A stretch of DNA of 29,102 nucleotides from Thiotrichales bacterium (GCA_947476405.1 CANJQG010000022.1:1-29102); one strand, 5' to 3'. Counted from the stretch's first letter, positions 15,494-24,400 are shown. The notes: a model not told the origin generated them from the letters alone. Program-made: numbers and translations.

Positions 15494-15841
15494 ATGTCAT
15501 CCAAACAAAGTACTGTTGATTTCCTTTTAGAGCAGATGGCTCAAGCAGGCGCGATCTCTTCCAAAAAAATGTTTGGTGAGTATGCGCTGTATTGCAATCA
15601 GAAAGTGGTTGCGTTTGTCTGTGATGATCAGTTGTTTGTTAAGCCGACAAATGCAGGCAGAACATTGCTTGGAAAATGTCTTGAAGCACCGCCCTATCCA
15701 GGTGCAAAGCTGTATTTTTTGATTTCGGGGGATCTGTGGGAAGAGAGTGATTGGTTGGCGCAATTGATACGAGTCACGGCGGACGAATTGCCATTGCCTA
15801 AACCTAAAGTAAAGAGGCCTAAAAATGGTTCACCAAAATAA
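15494..15841 (+). CDS. TfoX N-terminal domain protein
   Basis: A 115-residue protein made of the TfoX N-terminal domain (PF04993 type). The opening VDFLLEQM, the SKKMFGEYALYCNQKVVAFV stretch and the block YPGAKLYFLISGDLWEESDWL are family features; the C-tail is basic (KPKVKRPK). The TfoX C-terminal domain is absent, as in many short family members, so a competence role should not be assumed. ATG 15494 has AGGAG at 15479-15483; the longer frame from 15416 lies in the divergent promoter space. It overlaps the phosphotransferase gene by 17 nt. A broken copy of its last half lies at 17311-17473. Confidence 0.82.
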   Translation: MSSKQSTVDFLLEQMAQAGAISSKKMFGEYALYCNQKVVAFVCDDQLFVKPTNAGRTLLGKCLEAPPYPGAKLYFLISGDLWEESDWLAQLIRVTADELPLPKPKVKRPKNGSPK

Positions 15842-16814
15842 AAGCATTACTGATTGCCTAAAAATTCATTACAATATAGAGGCGGATACCTTGCTGTATC
15901 TTCCTTTGGGCGCAGATCCAAATGCATCTGTGTATAAAGTGGTTGCAAAAGACGGCGCTGCTTATTTTGTGAAGCAAAAGCACGGCGTATATAACGATAT
16001 TCATTTGGCGGTTTTGGAACTATTACATCATGCCAAAATTGAAGAGATCATCTACCCGATCCAAACCATCCACGGCCAACTGGCTCAGCAAGCAGTGGAT
16101 TTTAGCTTAATTGTCTATCCTTTTGTTGAAGGGGAAAATGGCTTTAGTCACACGTTGAACGATGAGCAGTGGTTCAAATTAGGCCAAGTATTACGCCAAA
16201 TACATCAAATGAATGTGCCAGCCTCGTTGCAACAGAAACTCCGCCGAGAGCTCTATTCACCCAAATGGCGAGATCAACTCAAAAGGCTTTATCGGGAAAT
16301 AGACTCTCAATCTGCTACTGATGAAATGGCATTAAGCCTACTCGTTTTTTTAAAGGAAAATAGGTCGCTCATCCAACGTCTAGTCGATCATGCTGAAGCA
16401 CTAGCTCCGAAGTTGCAGCATCATTATCTGGAATTTGTACTTTGTCATAGCGACATTCACGCGGGGAATGTCTTGATCAGTGCGGACAGTGCGTTTTATA
16501 TTGTCGATTGGGATGAACCCATTCTAGCTCCAAAAGAACGCGATCTGATGTTTATTGGCGGTGGGGTGGGTAATGTATGGAATCAGCCGTATGAAGAGGA
16601 AGTTTTTTATAAAGGCTATGGTCAGACTGAAGTGAATGCTGAAATTTTGGCTTACTATCGCTGCGAGCGGATTGTAGAGGATATTGCGATCTATACGCAG
16701 GAACTACTTTTCCCCACAATAAGCAGTGCAGACAGGGCCGAAATGTACAAACATTTGATGGATCAATTTGAACCCAACGGCGTGGTAGAGATCGCATTAA
16801 AAACGAGCGTTTAA
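15825..16814 (+). CDS. APH(9)-Ia-like spectinomycin phosphotransferase
   Basis: A 329-residue kinase-like phosphotransferase. The ATP lysine is probably Lys50 (YFVKQK), the catalytic loop HSDIHAGN lies at 208-215 (Asp210), and metal-binding DWDEP at 228-232. The following APKERDLMFIGGGVGNVWN stretch is, from memory, nearly the same as in the Legionella pneumophila spectinomycin kinase APH(9)-Ia. The overall length also matches (about 330). It would phosphorylate the 9-hydroxyl of spectinomycin; whether it confers resistance here or has another natural substrate is open. It starts inside the end of the TfoX-like gene (17-nt overlap). Its end faces the minus-strand acetyltransferase 9 nt away. 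Confidence 0.85.
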   Translation: MVHQNKSITDCLKIHYNIEADTLLYLPLGADPNASVYKVVAKDGAAYFVKQKHGVYNDIHLAVLELLHHAKIEEIIYPIQTIHGQLAQQAVDFSLIVYPFVEGENGFSHTLNDEQWFKLGQVLRQIHQMNVPASLQQKLRRELYSPKWRDQLKRLYREIDSQSATDEMALSLLVFLKENRSLIQRLVDHAEALAPKLQHHYLEFVLCHSDIHAGNVLISADSAFYIVDWDEPILAPKERDLMFIGGGVGNVWNQPYEEEVFYKGYGQTEVNAEILAYYRCERIVEDIAIYTQELLFPTISSADRAEMYKHLMDQFEPNGVVEIALKTSV

Positions 16815-16823
16815 GAATAAGTG

Positions 16824-17264
16824 CTATCTTAAATCCTTACGCAGAAAAATTTTGGAATGCTGAAAGAGATAGTTTTTGATTTCACCCAGACGTTGATAGC
16901 CGCTTTTTACATAGAATGGTTCGGCTTGAAAGCTGAAGGTGTCGACGGTTGAATAGATGCAACCTTGCTTGCGGGCCTCTTCCTCGGCAGCAAGCAGTAG
17001 TTTTGTTCCATACTGGTGGTGCCGAACGCTCTCATCAACCCAGAGCACGTCAATATAAACGGACTCACTGTGCAGCCAGGCTAAAAGGCCGCCATATATT
17101 TTATCGTGATTGTCTTTCAATATGACGGAAAAGCCTTTCACTGTTTCGTGAATAATGCTTTCGTTAAATGCCACAATTCCAGCGCGGATGGCCTGTTTAT
17201 CTTTGTCAGAAGCATTGTAATCGACTTTGATTTGTAGGTCTGCTTTTAGGGTTGTCTGTGGCAT
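16824..17264 (-). CDS. GNAT family N-acetyltransferase (146 aa)
   Basis: A 146-residue GNAT protein. YIDVLWVDESVRHHQYGTKLL (about 71-91) is the acetyl-CoA-binding region with His in place of the first loop glycine. VDTFSFQAEPFYVKSGYQRLG carries the C-terminal motif. It belongs to the same subfamily as the protein at 1577-2002. The start ATG 17264 lacks a clear ribosome site; no better in-frame start was found. It is an isolated minus-strand gene between the APH(9)-like kinase (convergent) and the broken tfoX copy. A 13-bp palindrome with arms GGCATA/TATGCC at 17289-17301 lies upstream and may be its operator. Confidence 0.82.
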   Translation of the reverse strand: MPQTTLKADLQIKVDYNASDKDKQAIRAGIVAFNESIIHETVKGFSVILKDNHDKIYGGLLAWLHSESVYIDVLWVDESVRHHQYGTKLLLAAEEEARKQGCIYSTVDTFSFQAEPFYVKSGYQRLGEIKNYLFQHSKIFLRKDLR

Positions 17265-17310
17265 AATGGGCTTATGACTGCAAGGATAGGCATATTATGC
17301 CACAAATTGA

Positions 17311-17473
17311 CTCTGCTTGGAGAATCTCTTGAAGCATCGCCTTATCCAGGTGCAAAGTTGTATTTTTTGATTTCGGGGGGCTGTGGGAAGATAGTGATTG
17401 GTTAGCACAATTGATACGAGTCGCAGCGGACGAATTGCCATTGCCTAAACCTAAAATAAAGAGACCCATCTAA
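17311..17473 (+). pseudogene. Broken partial copy of the TfoX-like gene
   Basis: About 157 bp (17311-17467) match 15663-15820, the 3' half of the intact TfoX-like gene, at roughly nine bases in ten by eye. The copy reads LGESLEASPYPGAKLYFLISG, then a one-base loss in the G run near 17376-17382 shifts frame, after which LWEDSDWLAQLIRVAADELP continues in the new frame to TAA at 17471. The first half of the gene is missing. The copy and the original are direct repeats about 1.65 kb apart, bracketing the APH(9)-like and GNAT genes. Confidence 0.85.
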
Positions 17474-17507
17474 GAGTGGGAATGTGTAATCAAAACGGAG
17501 AAAATAG

Positions 17508-17882
17508 ATGTCAGATAAGAATTTGAATGCCGCTTTAGCCTATTACCAGGCAATGAACGATAAAAACTTGGATGAGGTTGCGAAATATCTTCATCCAGAA
17601 GTTACACTCCTGAGTCCTTTGGCAGAAGTTTTAGGCAAAGAGGCTGCGCTTCAGGCCGCAAAAGGATTCTGCGCCTTCATGAAAAAAATAACCATTCGGG
17701 CGCAGTTTAGCGCACAAGATCAAGTGATGCTTGCTTTCGACATCGATTTTCCCGCGCCCATTGGAGTGGTTCGCTCTGCAGTCCTCATGAGCTTTAAGGA
17801 TGATCTGATTTACTGTAATGAGATGTTTTATGATCCAAGAGCTCTTGAGAGCAATAAGGGACAAATTTTTAGGCAGAACTAA
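17508..17882 (+). CDS. NTF2/SnoaL-like protein
   Basis: A 124-residue alpha+beta protein of the SnoaL/NTF2-like type. The N-terminal ALAYYQAMNDKNLDEVAKYLHPEVTLLSP is the usual helix pair, with the LHPEV strand, GKEAALQAAKGFCAFM helix, and strands forming the open cone with VRSAVLMSFKDDLIYCNEMFYDP. Members are often small-ligand binding or isomerase-like proteins, and the function cannot be inferred. GGAG about 9 nt upstream supports ATG 17508. It follows the broken tfoX copy. A second NTF2-like protein of a different sequence is encoded at 28333-28716. Confidence 0.75.
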   Translation: MSDKNLNAALAYYQAMNDKNLDEVAKYLHPEVTLLSPLAEVLGKEAALQAAKGFCAFMKKITIRAQFSAQDQVMLAFDIDFPAPIGVVRSAVLMSFKDDLIYCNEMFYDPRALESNKGQIFRQN

Positions 17883-17970
17883 TTTTTGATCCAACGACAA
17901 ATCATCGCAGGGTTATCCCCTCAAGACTGCTATGATAAGCTCAAAATACTTCACGTCATGATGATACCTT

Positions 17971-17985
17971 TGTGATAAAATCACA
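17971..17985. promoter_or_regulatory. 15-bp palindrome upstream of the MATE fragment (CRP-like half-sites)
   Basis: TGTGATAAAATCACA has perfect 6-bp arms around AAA. The TGTGA/TCACA half-sites recall CRP/FNR-type sites, but the spacing is 5 instead of 6. It contains TAAAAT (17976-17981), a possible -10 for the gene starting at 18016, so a protein bound here would probably repress it. It is now likely without purpose, since that gene is broken. Confidence 0.4.
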
Positions 17986-18015
17986 CCATCTTATTTTCAT
18001 GCAACGTGCTCTCTC

Positions 18016-18402
18016 ATGAAACATCCTATTTTTTCACTGAAAAACGATTTTTATCCCCTATTGCACTTACTCACGCCCTTAATTGCCGTCAGTATTGTCA
18101 ATTCCGCTACCAGCTTTTTTGAAACGCTGTTTCTGGCTCATTTAAGCACTGATGTGCTGGCAGCTGGCGCATTGGTTGGCTGGTTATTTGCGACATTGGT
18201 GGTCATTTTATTCGGCACACTCGGTGCCATTAATGTACTAATTTCGCATCAACATGGCGCGAAAGAAGAGCAGCATATTGTCTCTGTTGTGCGTGATGGG
18301 TTTGCCGTAGCAGGATTATTGTTGATTCCTACTTTTTTACTATTATGGAACATGCCACCCATTTTAACTTCTAGGAATTTAGAACGCTACTTTGTTGTCT
18401 GA
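18016..18402 (+). pseudogene. MATE-family efflux transporter, N-terminal fragment cut by an insertion sequence
   Basis: The first 117 or so residues are a clear MATE N-terminus: FSLKNDFYPLLHLLTPLIAVSIVNS, TFFET-like LFLAHLSTDVLAAGALVG, and INVLISHQHGAKEEQHI. Two to three transmembrane segments are present where about twelve are usual (about 440-460 residues). After NMPPIL (near 18366) the similarity stops and about ten foreign residues precede the TGA at 18400-18402. The IS1634-type element starts about there. No long remainder of the transporter is found beyond the element; a short open stretch from 20301 could be a trace. The fragment should not be functional. Confidence 0.8.
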
Positions 18403-18516
18403 AATTTTAGTGGCATTATACTTTGGCTGATATGAGCCTTTCCGGATACGTTTGATCGGATGTTCCGGAGATTTGGCAAGTCAAAAAACACCTACAAGCC
18501 TCATTTTAAAAAGCGC

Positions 18517-20193
18517 CTAGCGTGATTTTCTGTTTTTGCCAAGTGTCGTTTTAGTGTATACACCTCCTGTTTTTGCCTGTTTTTTAGCGGGCCATTTTTG
18601 AGGGAGCTTAACACCTGCCTCTCGAAATAAGTCTGCAATGATTGAACTTGGCTTTTGAACTTGGTCGCCGTGACTGGCGCCGCCTACGATTAACTCTGTT
18701 TTGCAGTATTGCCCCAGCATCGATAATCCTTCTTCAACCTTCAGGTCAAGATTGCTCCAAAGTTTTGCCAGCTCCTGAACCAATCGGTAGGCCAGCATGA
18801 CAACCAGTGCATGGCCGCGTGTGCGGCTTGCCTTCCTGACATAGATAGGGCGCAGTTCCAGATGGCCTGTCTTGCAGGTGCGGAAGGCGTGTTCAACATT
18901 GATCAGCGCCTTGTAGCGTGCATGCACAACCTCTTTGCTTGCAGCCTCTACGGGCAGATCTGTTTTGACAACATAGCAGCCATTCAATTGTTCGCACTCG
19001 GCCTGCTTGTCTGCGTCAATGATCAGGCGAATACTGCGCTCATCCAAGGCGCATTCTACAAAGCCTGCGAGGCCCATGCTTTTAATTTTGGCCTGTAGTT
19101 TTGTGAGATAGCCCGCTGGCTTTGCCCGTTTATGCTCCTGCAAATAGACGTTGTTCTCATCCAGCCATTTTTGCAGCTTGGCCAGCTGACTGGCTCTGGT
19201 TTTACGGATCTCGAGCATTCTTTTGGGGTTGCATCTCAGCAAATATCGAATCCCTTCTGCTTCACGAACAATCTCATAAAGATGTTTGTCAAAAAGAGAA
19301 AGCTGCAGCACGCCAGTATCAATCAGGCTGCTGATTTGTCGCTTGCCAATGGACGTGATGTAATGGAAGCCTGCTGCTTCCAGGTCCTCAATCTGCGGGC
19401 CTTTGATCATCCCGCCATCCCCTACAAAGGTGACTGAGCCTCCGCCAAATCGGCTGGAGACCTTGTCAGCCTGGGCTTTGAAGGTTTTGGTGTCATTGGT
19501 GTTGCCATCAAAAACCTGAATGCTGACTGGCGTGCCTTCCTGATTACACAACAGGCCCAATACGATCTGACGCTTGCCATTCTTTTTGTCGCGATTGTAG
19601 CCAAACTCAGCTAGTTCATTGAGTTCGCCTTCCAGATAACTGCTGCTGACATCATACAAAAAGAGTTCATTTTTACTTTGCGCGTCGGGATGCAGCGCCC
19701 CGTAGAGCGCATTCTCAATCTTGTCCTGCTGCGCAGTCAGCCAATCCAGATTAGCGTACAGGTCTTCTTCGTTGAAGTCTGAAAGCCCCAGAATGCCTTC
19801 GATATCATGGCTTTTACACAGGCGCACCGCTGAGAGCCTGGAGCCCTGATCAATCACTCTGGCAAAAACCTGAAACAGTGCCAGACGTCCTTCCCGCGTA
19901 TTGCCCAGCGCTTTGGTCAGACCAATCGACTTTGCGACATGCTCCAAAACCAGCAGCGCGCCAACCGACAGCCCTTGCTGAACTTCAACCCCAAGTGCAG
20001 CCGTGCTGATGGCGGATATCTTACGCTTGTTTTGCAGAGCAAGTTTCATGGCCGCAATCTCTTCATCCGAGCACTTGCTGAGGTTGGCGATCGTGTCATG
20101 TGTGACTTTGCCGTTTTTACGGTAGCTGTTTCTGAGCAGATGCCGGGTGTATACTTTGCCGTTGACGGTGGTGCTTGAACTGTCTATGTGCAT
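18517..20193 (-). CDS. IS1634-family transposase (IS4 superfamily DDE)
   Basis: A 558-residue DDE transposase, usual length for the family. The catalytic acids are Asp181 (LYDVSSSYLEG), Asp259 (FVGDGGM) and Glu434 (INVEHAFRTCKTG), the last with the E-x6-K spacing of the IS4 superfamily. A long insertion lies between the second Asp and the Glu, as in IS1634/IS1549 types. I start at ATG 20193; the frame continues to 20253, but the promoter found there excludes it. The frame is intact, so the element may still be active. Its own promoter lies at 20225-20253. The C-terminus is basic. Confidence 0.9.
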   Translation of the reverse strand: MHIDSSSTTVNGKVYTRHLLRNSYRKNGKVTHDTIANLSKCSDEEIAAMKLALQNKRKISAISTAALGVEVQQGLSVGALLVLEHVAKSIGLTKALGNTREGRLALFQVFARVIDQGSRLSAVRLCKSHDIEGILGLSDFNEEDLYANLDWLTAQQDKIENALYGALHPDAQSKNELFLYDVSSSYLEGELNELAEFGYNRDKKNGKRQIVLGLLCNQEGTPVSIQVFDGNTNDTKTFKAQADKVSSRFGGGSVTFVGDGGMIKGPQIEDLEAAGFHYITSIGKRQISSLIDTGVLQLSLFDKHLYEIVREAEGIRYLLRCNPKRMLEIRKTRASQLAKLQKWLDENNVYLQEHKRAKPAGYLTKLQAKIKSMGLAGFVECALDERSIRLIIDADKQAECEQLNGCYVVKTDLPVEAASKEVVHARYKALINVEHAFRTCKTGHLELRPIYVRKASRTRGHALVVMLAYRLVQELAKLWSNLDLKVEEGLSMLGQYCKTELIVGGASHGDQVQKPSSIIADLFREAGVKLPQKWPAKKQAKTGGVYTKTTLGKNRKSR

Positions 20194-20224
20194 AAAAAAA
20201 TCAAAATAGCCTGTAGTGACCACT

Positions 20225-20253
20225 ATTTTAAATATACTAGCTCTATATGTCAA
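20225..20253 (-). promoter_or_regulatory. Transposase promoter
   Basis: On the minus strand TTGACA (20253 to 20248) and TAAAAT (20230 to 20225) are 17 nt apart, ending about 31 nt before the transposase ATG at 20193. The -10 lies within the repeat TAGTGACCACTATTTTA, so transposase binding there could also repress its own transcription. Confidence 0.6.
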
Positions 20254-20310
20254 GAATTTAATAGAGTTAAAGATAAATTATATGCATAATTTAGTGGCCA
20301 CATTTTAGGC

Positions 20311-20440
20311 AAAAAAATAGAGAACCCGTTGTTTTTGCTGAAATAGCCTTGTTTTTGAGCCGGAACATCTGTTGTATATGAAAAAGATTTTGTGCATGCT
20401 GATTTGCCGCATTGTTTATATAGATTGAAGGCTTCAAGTT
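20311..20440. other. Gene-free stretch beyond the insertion sequence
   Basis: Between the IS right end and the stop of the LuxR-type gene no complete gene is seen. Short open stretches from 20301 could be traces of the interrupted MATE gene. GCCGGAACATCTG at 20359-20371 is an imperfect inverted copy of a GATGTTCCGG motif at 18459-18468 inside the left part of the element, so the element might extend this far. Confidence 0.3.
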
Positions 20441-21250
20441 TTATTGCTGTTTAGTTGGCGACAGGTCAGACAGCAAAGCAGTAATCAATTCTGACTTATT
20501 TCGCACCTGCATTCTACGCTTAAGCGAGTCAATATAACCTTCAACCGTACGGAAAGATAGGCCCAGCTGTTGGGCAATTTCTTTAGCACTTAAGCCGCGT
20601 AGCAGATAATGTGCACACTCAATCTGCCGGGGAGCCAATGCTAGCTTGGAGCTTTGTGCATGCATAGCCTTGAGAAAGTCGCGACGCCCTGCCTCCAAAT
20701 CAAGTAGAGGCTCAGGCATTTCAATCTGACATTCATGCTGCGCTAAGGGTGGAATGCTAATCGAATAAGCCTGTGAGAGCGTTTTTGATTGATCGACGAT
20801 TTCTCTAAAATAGCGGACAAAGGTTTTAAGTAAATCAAACTGACTGACATACACCTGGTTCATGCCCTGGTGCGGTAAATGCGTGCCAAAGTGATAAAAA
20901 TCCGTATACGTTGCCTGAGGTTCAATAATTGTAAAAATATGGCGGAAATTAAAGCGTGCAGCATCATCCAGCATTTCTGCAGTTTTGCCAAAACAATCCA
21001 TTGCATCCCACATCAGGCAGTTGCCAATATCGTTGAATTGTTTGCGCACATGGAGATCCGCATTTTGATAAGCTTTGTCGACATAATTCAACATAAAATC
21101 AGGGCTGGTGCAGATCGATGAAAAGTGGCCTTGATGATCGACGCGTGCATTGGCAAAGGTAGTGATGTTGAGGCAGCGTAAAGGTTTGCAGATATTGAGA
21201 ATATCTTCTGTATACAGTAGTGAGGGGTGATTCTTGAGGGAAATCGTCAC
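20441..21250 (-). CDS. LuxR-family transcriptional regulator
   Basis: A 269-residue regulator. The C-terminal LuxR helix-turn-helix lies at about 203-260 (LAPRQIECAHYLLRG, then AKEIAQQLGLSFRTVEGYIDSLKRRM, then KSELITALL). The N-terminal 190 residues form a sensing domain of unknown ligand with FNFRHIFTIIEPQ and YTDFYHFGTHLPHQG. It resembles the LuxR-tailed regulators of Legionella in layout, not classical acyl-homoserine-lactone receptors. The start is GTG 21250, with AAGG about 8 nt before it; no in-frame ATG precedes it. It is divergent from the 1987-residue protein gene, with a 150-nt shared upstream region, so it probably controls that gene and itself. Confidence 0.85.
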   Translation of the reverse strand: MTISLKNHPSLLYTEDILNICKPLRCLNITTFANARVDHQGHFSSICTSPDFMLNYVDKAYQNADLHVRKQFNDIGNCLMWDAMDCFGKTAEMLDDAARFNFRHIFTIIEPQATYTDFYHFGTHLPHQGMNQVYVSQFDLLKTFVRYFREIVDQSKTLSQAYSISIPPLAQHECQIEMPEPLLDLEAGRRDFLKAMHAQSSKLALAPRQIECAHYLLRGLSAKEIAQQLGLSFRTVEGYIDSLKRRMQVRNKSELITALLSDLSPTKQQ

Positions 21251-21400
21251 AACATTTGCCTTGATACTTTCTGTTTTATTTGGTTGGATTATATATTATT
21301 TTATTGAAAATTGCAAGTTTTTGTACCGTATTTCTACCTAATTTAGTCGGATTGATAGTTGTGTTAAAATAATTTTTATTTAATTTATCTTGGGAATGGT
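21251..21400. promoter_or_regulatory. Shared upstream region of the LuxR-type regulator and the giant protein
   Basis: An AT-rich 150-nt divergent gap. CTACCTAATTTAGTCGG (21334-21350) has a palindromic core CTAATTTAG and could be an operator. A possible -10 TAAAAT lies at 21365-21370, with only a weak TTTAGT at the -35 position, which would suit an activated promoter. GGGA at 21392-21395 is the likely ribosome site for ATG 21401. Confidence 0.35.
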
Positions 21401-24400
21401 ATGCATGGAGAGGTAGGTCCGAAAAAATCGGATGACTCAGAAGCTACAGCGAGAGACAAAGCGTGGGATTTACATAAACTCAGTAATCGTTTAGAAAATG
21501 CGGGTGCAGATCTTTATGACACAGCACTTGATGAATTCCATGAAGTCTCGGAGCGTTTTGATCCTGAAAATTCAGATCACGTTAGGCGTGCGACTGCATT
21601 GTTGGAATTACAGCAGTTGCGAGGAGAAGAGCCTTGTTATGAAATGCATGTACGTGGAGATCATCCTGATGCCTATCATTTACATCAAGTTAAATTTGAA
21701 TTAATCGCTGGTGAAGCTGGGAAAAGCCTCAAATATTCAGTATCGCGAGACTTATTTGGTCAAACGATTCCTGATACTTTTAAATTTGTGCGAAAAACCT
21801 GGCCCTTAGCGGATGGTCAAAAAGTCTCTGTGCGCTACACTGCCATTCAAACGAATAATCATCATTTATTGGTTTATCTGGATTCCATTGCGGTGGGGGG
21901 AAGGCATGCAGGGGCAAGCACAGCTTCAACAGGGGCTCTGCTGCAGTTCTTCCAAAAGCTAAGAGGGCAGGCGAAGAAAAAGGGAATGCACAAGATATTT
22001 ATTCAGTTTGATCCAGTCAATGAAAGGCTTGGTGAGATATTGACAAAGCGGTATATAACGCATGGTTATATGCCCATGATTGTAATTGGCCCTGCCCCGA
22101 AAAGCGTAGCTCAACAGGGTATTTTTCTGTTTGATGAGCATTTCCAAGAGATGGTTGATGAGCCGGTGATCGAGCTTGATGTAACAGCACCAGCTCTCAA
22201 ATCTAAGCCGACTAGACAAGCGGCTGGTATTGCAAAAGATCCTGATGCTGAGTATGTAGAATCTTTGGAGGATTCTCGTGCAGAGTCTGCTGAGGCTTTA
22301 AAGGAAAGAGCACAGGATTTCTGCGAGCGTTTGGAAGTCAAAATGACATCCAATCGTTATCATGCTGGCGAAGAATATATGAATTTTATTCAGCAAGAGC
22401 AATTTGCTTTTGAGTTAGTGCGTCAGCAGGCCGAGGCGAGGGGTTGGGATCTTGCTTCAAGCGAAGGCGTTTTAGAAGCAGGTCATGATTTGCAGCAGGC
22501 CATGAAAGCAATTAAGCATGCTGCAGATGAGGCAGCGCAAACTCTAGAAGAGTATGTGCAAGAAAAAAGTACGCAGCGAGCGCATGAAATCAGGGCTGTA
22601 GAGATTCAAGCTCAGGCATTGCAAGCTTATGCCGAAGCTTTGAAAAAAGGGGCTCATCTACCATCGTTTAAGTCTGGAGCATTAGCGCCTTCGGTTGCGA
22701 CAGAGCCCGTTGCACTGCCGCCTAAAAAATCCATGTCTGCGCGCATCCATCAAGAGGCTTATTCTGAGCCATTGCCAAATCCTGCATTTCAAAAAGATCA
22801 CGTGAAAGCAGTCGAATTGGCGCAGCGCTTGGAACGAGGCGGTTTTTTGTCGGATGACAGGCGTATGCAAGCAGAAACAACGCTTTTAGATTTAGTGGAG
22901 AAACACGGAGGTGAATCCGCCAGAGCGCGTGCTCAAACTTATCTCCCAAGGCAACACACTACAATGGATGCGATGCGGGAAATCGGCTTTGGAGTCAGGC
23001 GTGCTGCGGTTGGCTTGGCGCCAGGATTTTTGGGAGGCGCAGCAGGTCAAGGCGCACGCTGGCTTGCTGAGCAAACAGGTGCAAGTGAATTGGGTGCGGA
23101 TAAGGCAGAGGCAAGTATAGGGGTGGGTGTTTCGCATCTGGTTGCAAAAAGCTTGAAGTTTACACCCGTTGGATTGGCGTTTAATGCAGGCTTGATGACA
23201 ACCGCTTATGCAGGTGATTTTTTAGGGAAGCGTGAGGCATCGTTATTGGATGCTACTTTGCCGGAATCTCATCCTACTAATGCCAGTCGTAAGGGCTTGA
23301 TTGGCCTGGCTCAGACGGTGCATGATGTTTTTAGCATTCCCGTCGCGGCAGCAAAAGGTGCTATTGGTGGCGCTGCAGGATGGTGGGCTGATCATTCAGG
23401 GCGAGGGCCTTCTCTGACGCGCCGTGTTTTTTCGAGTGCTGCAACCGAGACCGCAGGGCCGTTACAAAGTTTACTTCAGCACGGCAAAAAAGCAGTGGAT
23501 GGAATTGCTCGTGCCCATGGTTTAGACGAATTTCAGCCTTGGAAGCCTGATGCAGAGGATGGGGTCAGCAAAAGCAGCGTGCCCTTTTCATTTTTCACCA
23601 GCCCAGCCGCAACAGCTGAGTTAGATCCAACCGAGGAGGTTCGTCCTATGTCTTTTTCTTACAGAGCTACAGCTGAAAACGAAGCAGAAGTGGATATCAT
23701 TGTAGAAGATCTAGAGAAGCTGTACGGACAAAAATATACATCTGCTCAAAGAGCAGAGGTCAGATCCAATGCACAAAAACTTGTCTATGACCCTGGTTCA
23801 GAAACAGCGCAAGAATTACGCCCTATTGTAGAGCTAGCACGGAAAGCTGCAGAAGCAGAATTTGTCAGGCCAGACTTAGCACCAAAGCCTGTGTCTAAAC
23901 CAGCGGCGTCAAGACCACAAGCAAGACCTCCTGTGGCGAGGGCGCCAGAACCACCTCGTGTGGATCGTGCTGCGGCCGATGTGGCGACAACCCATTTGAA
24001 TCAGTCCATCTTCGCGCAGTGCTTGCCGAGTAATTTGACCCCAGCGCAACGTGCGGAAATTTTGCGCTCCAATGACCCAAAGTCTCAGGCTGAAGCCTAT
24101 GGGCGGATTTATTGGACAGAAATGTCACCTGAGCAGCGGGCGCAGGCCAATGCAGAGATCAATAAAAATCTGCATGAGCGCACGGATGTGCCGAAAATGC
24201 ATGATGGTGCTGCTGTCGATTCCAATGGCCAGGATACGGTTCAGGCTGGAGCCAATCATCTTTATGGTGTCACTTATGCGGGGGCGGCAATATTTAGTGC
24301 GATGGGTAAGCCTAAGTTGGCTGGAGGCTTAACGCAGGTTGGCGCCGGAGCAATGGCATTTTCTTCAGGTTACACGGCCATTGCTACCTCTGGAGCTTCT

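Larger units (their letters stand above)
18367..20310 (-). mobile_element. IS1634-family insertion sequence (ends approximate)
   Basis: The element carries one transposase gene on the minus strand. The left limit is placed where the MATE similarity stops (about 18366). The right limit is uncertain; I put it near 20310. A copy of CATTTTA occurs at both limits (18359-18365 and 20301-20307) and could be the target duplication. Subterminal motifs TAGTGACCACTATTTTA (20214-20230) and TAGTGGCCACATTTTA (20292-20307) are near repeats, and TAGTGGC recurs at 18408-18414 near the left end. These may be transposase-binding sites. Clean terminal inverted repeats were not found by eye. Confidence 0.7.

Noticed and set aside
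16810..16833. Inverted repeat TTTAAGA/TCTTAAA between convergent genes as a terminator
   Set aside because: The stem is almost all A-T, the loop is 10 nt and there is no T run, so it is unlikely to end transcription by itself.
17272..17469. Minus-strand frame of 65 residues
   Set aside because: It lies antisense to the broken tfoX copy, which explains its openness, and resembles no known protein.
18402..18421. GAAATTTTAGTGGC region as the exact left inverted terminus of the insertion sequence
   Set aside because: Its pairing with the right end needs a gap and leaves about 35 nt of unexplained non-MATE sequence to its left, so the end could not be fixed.
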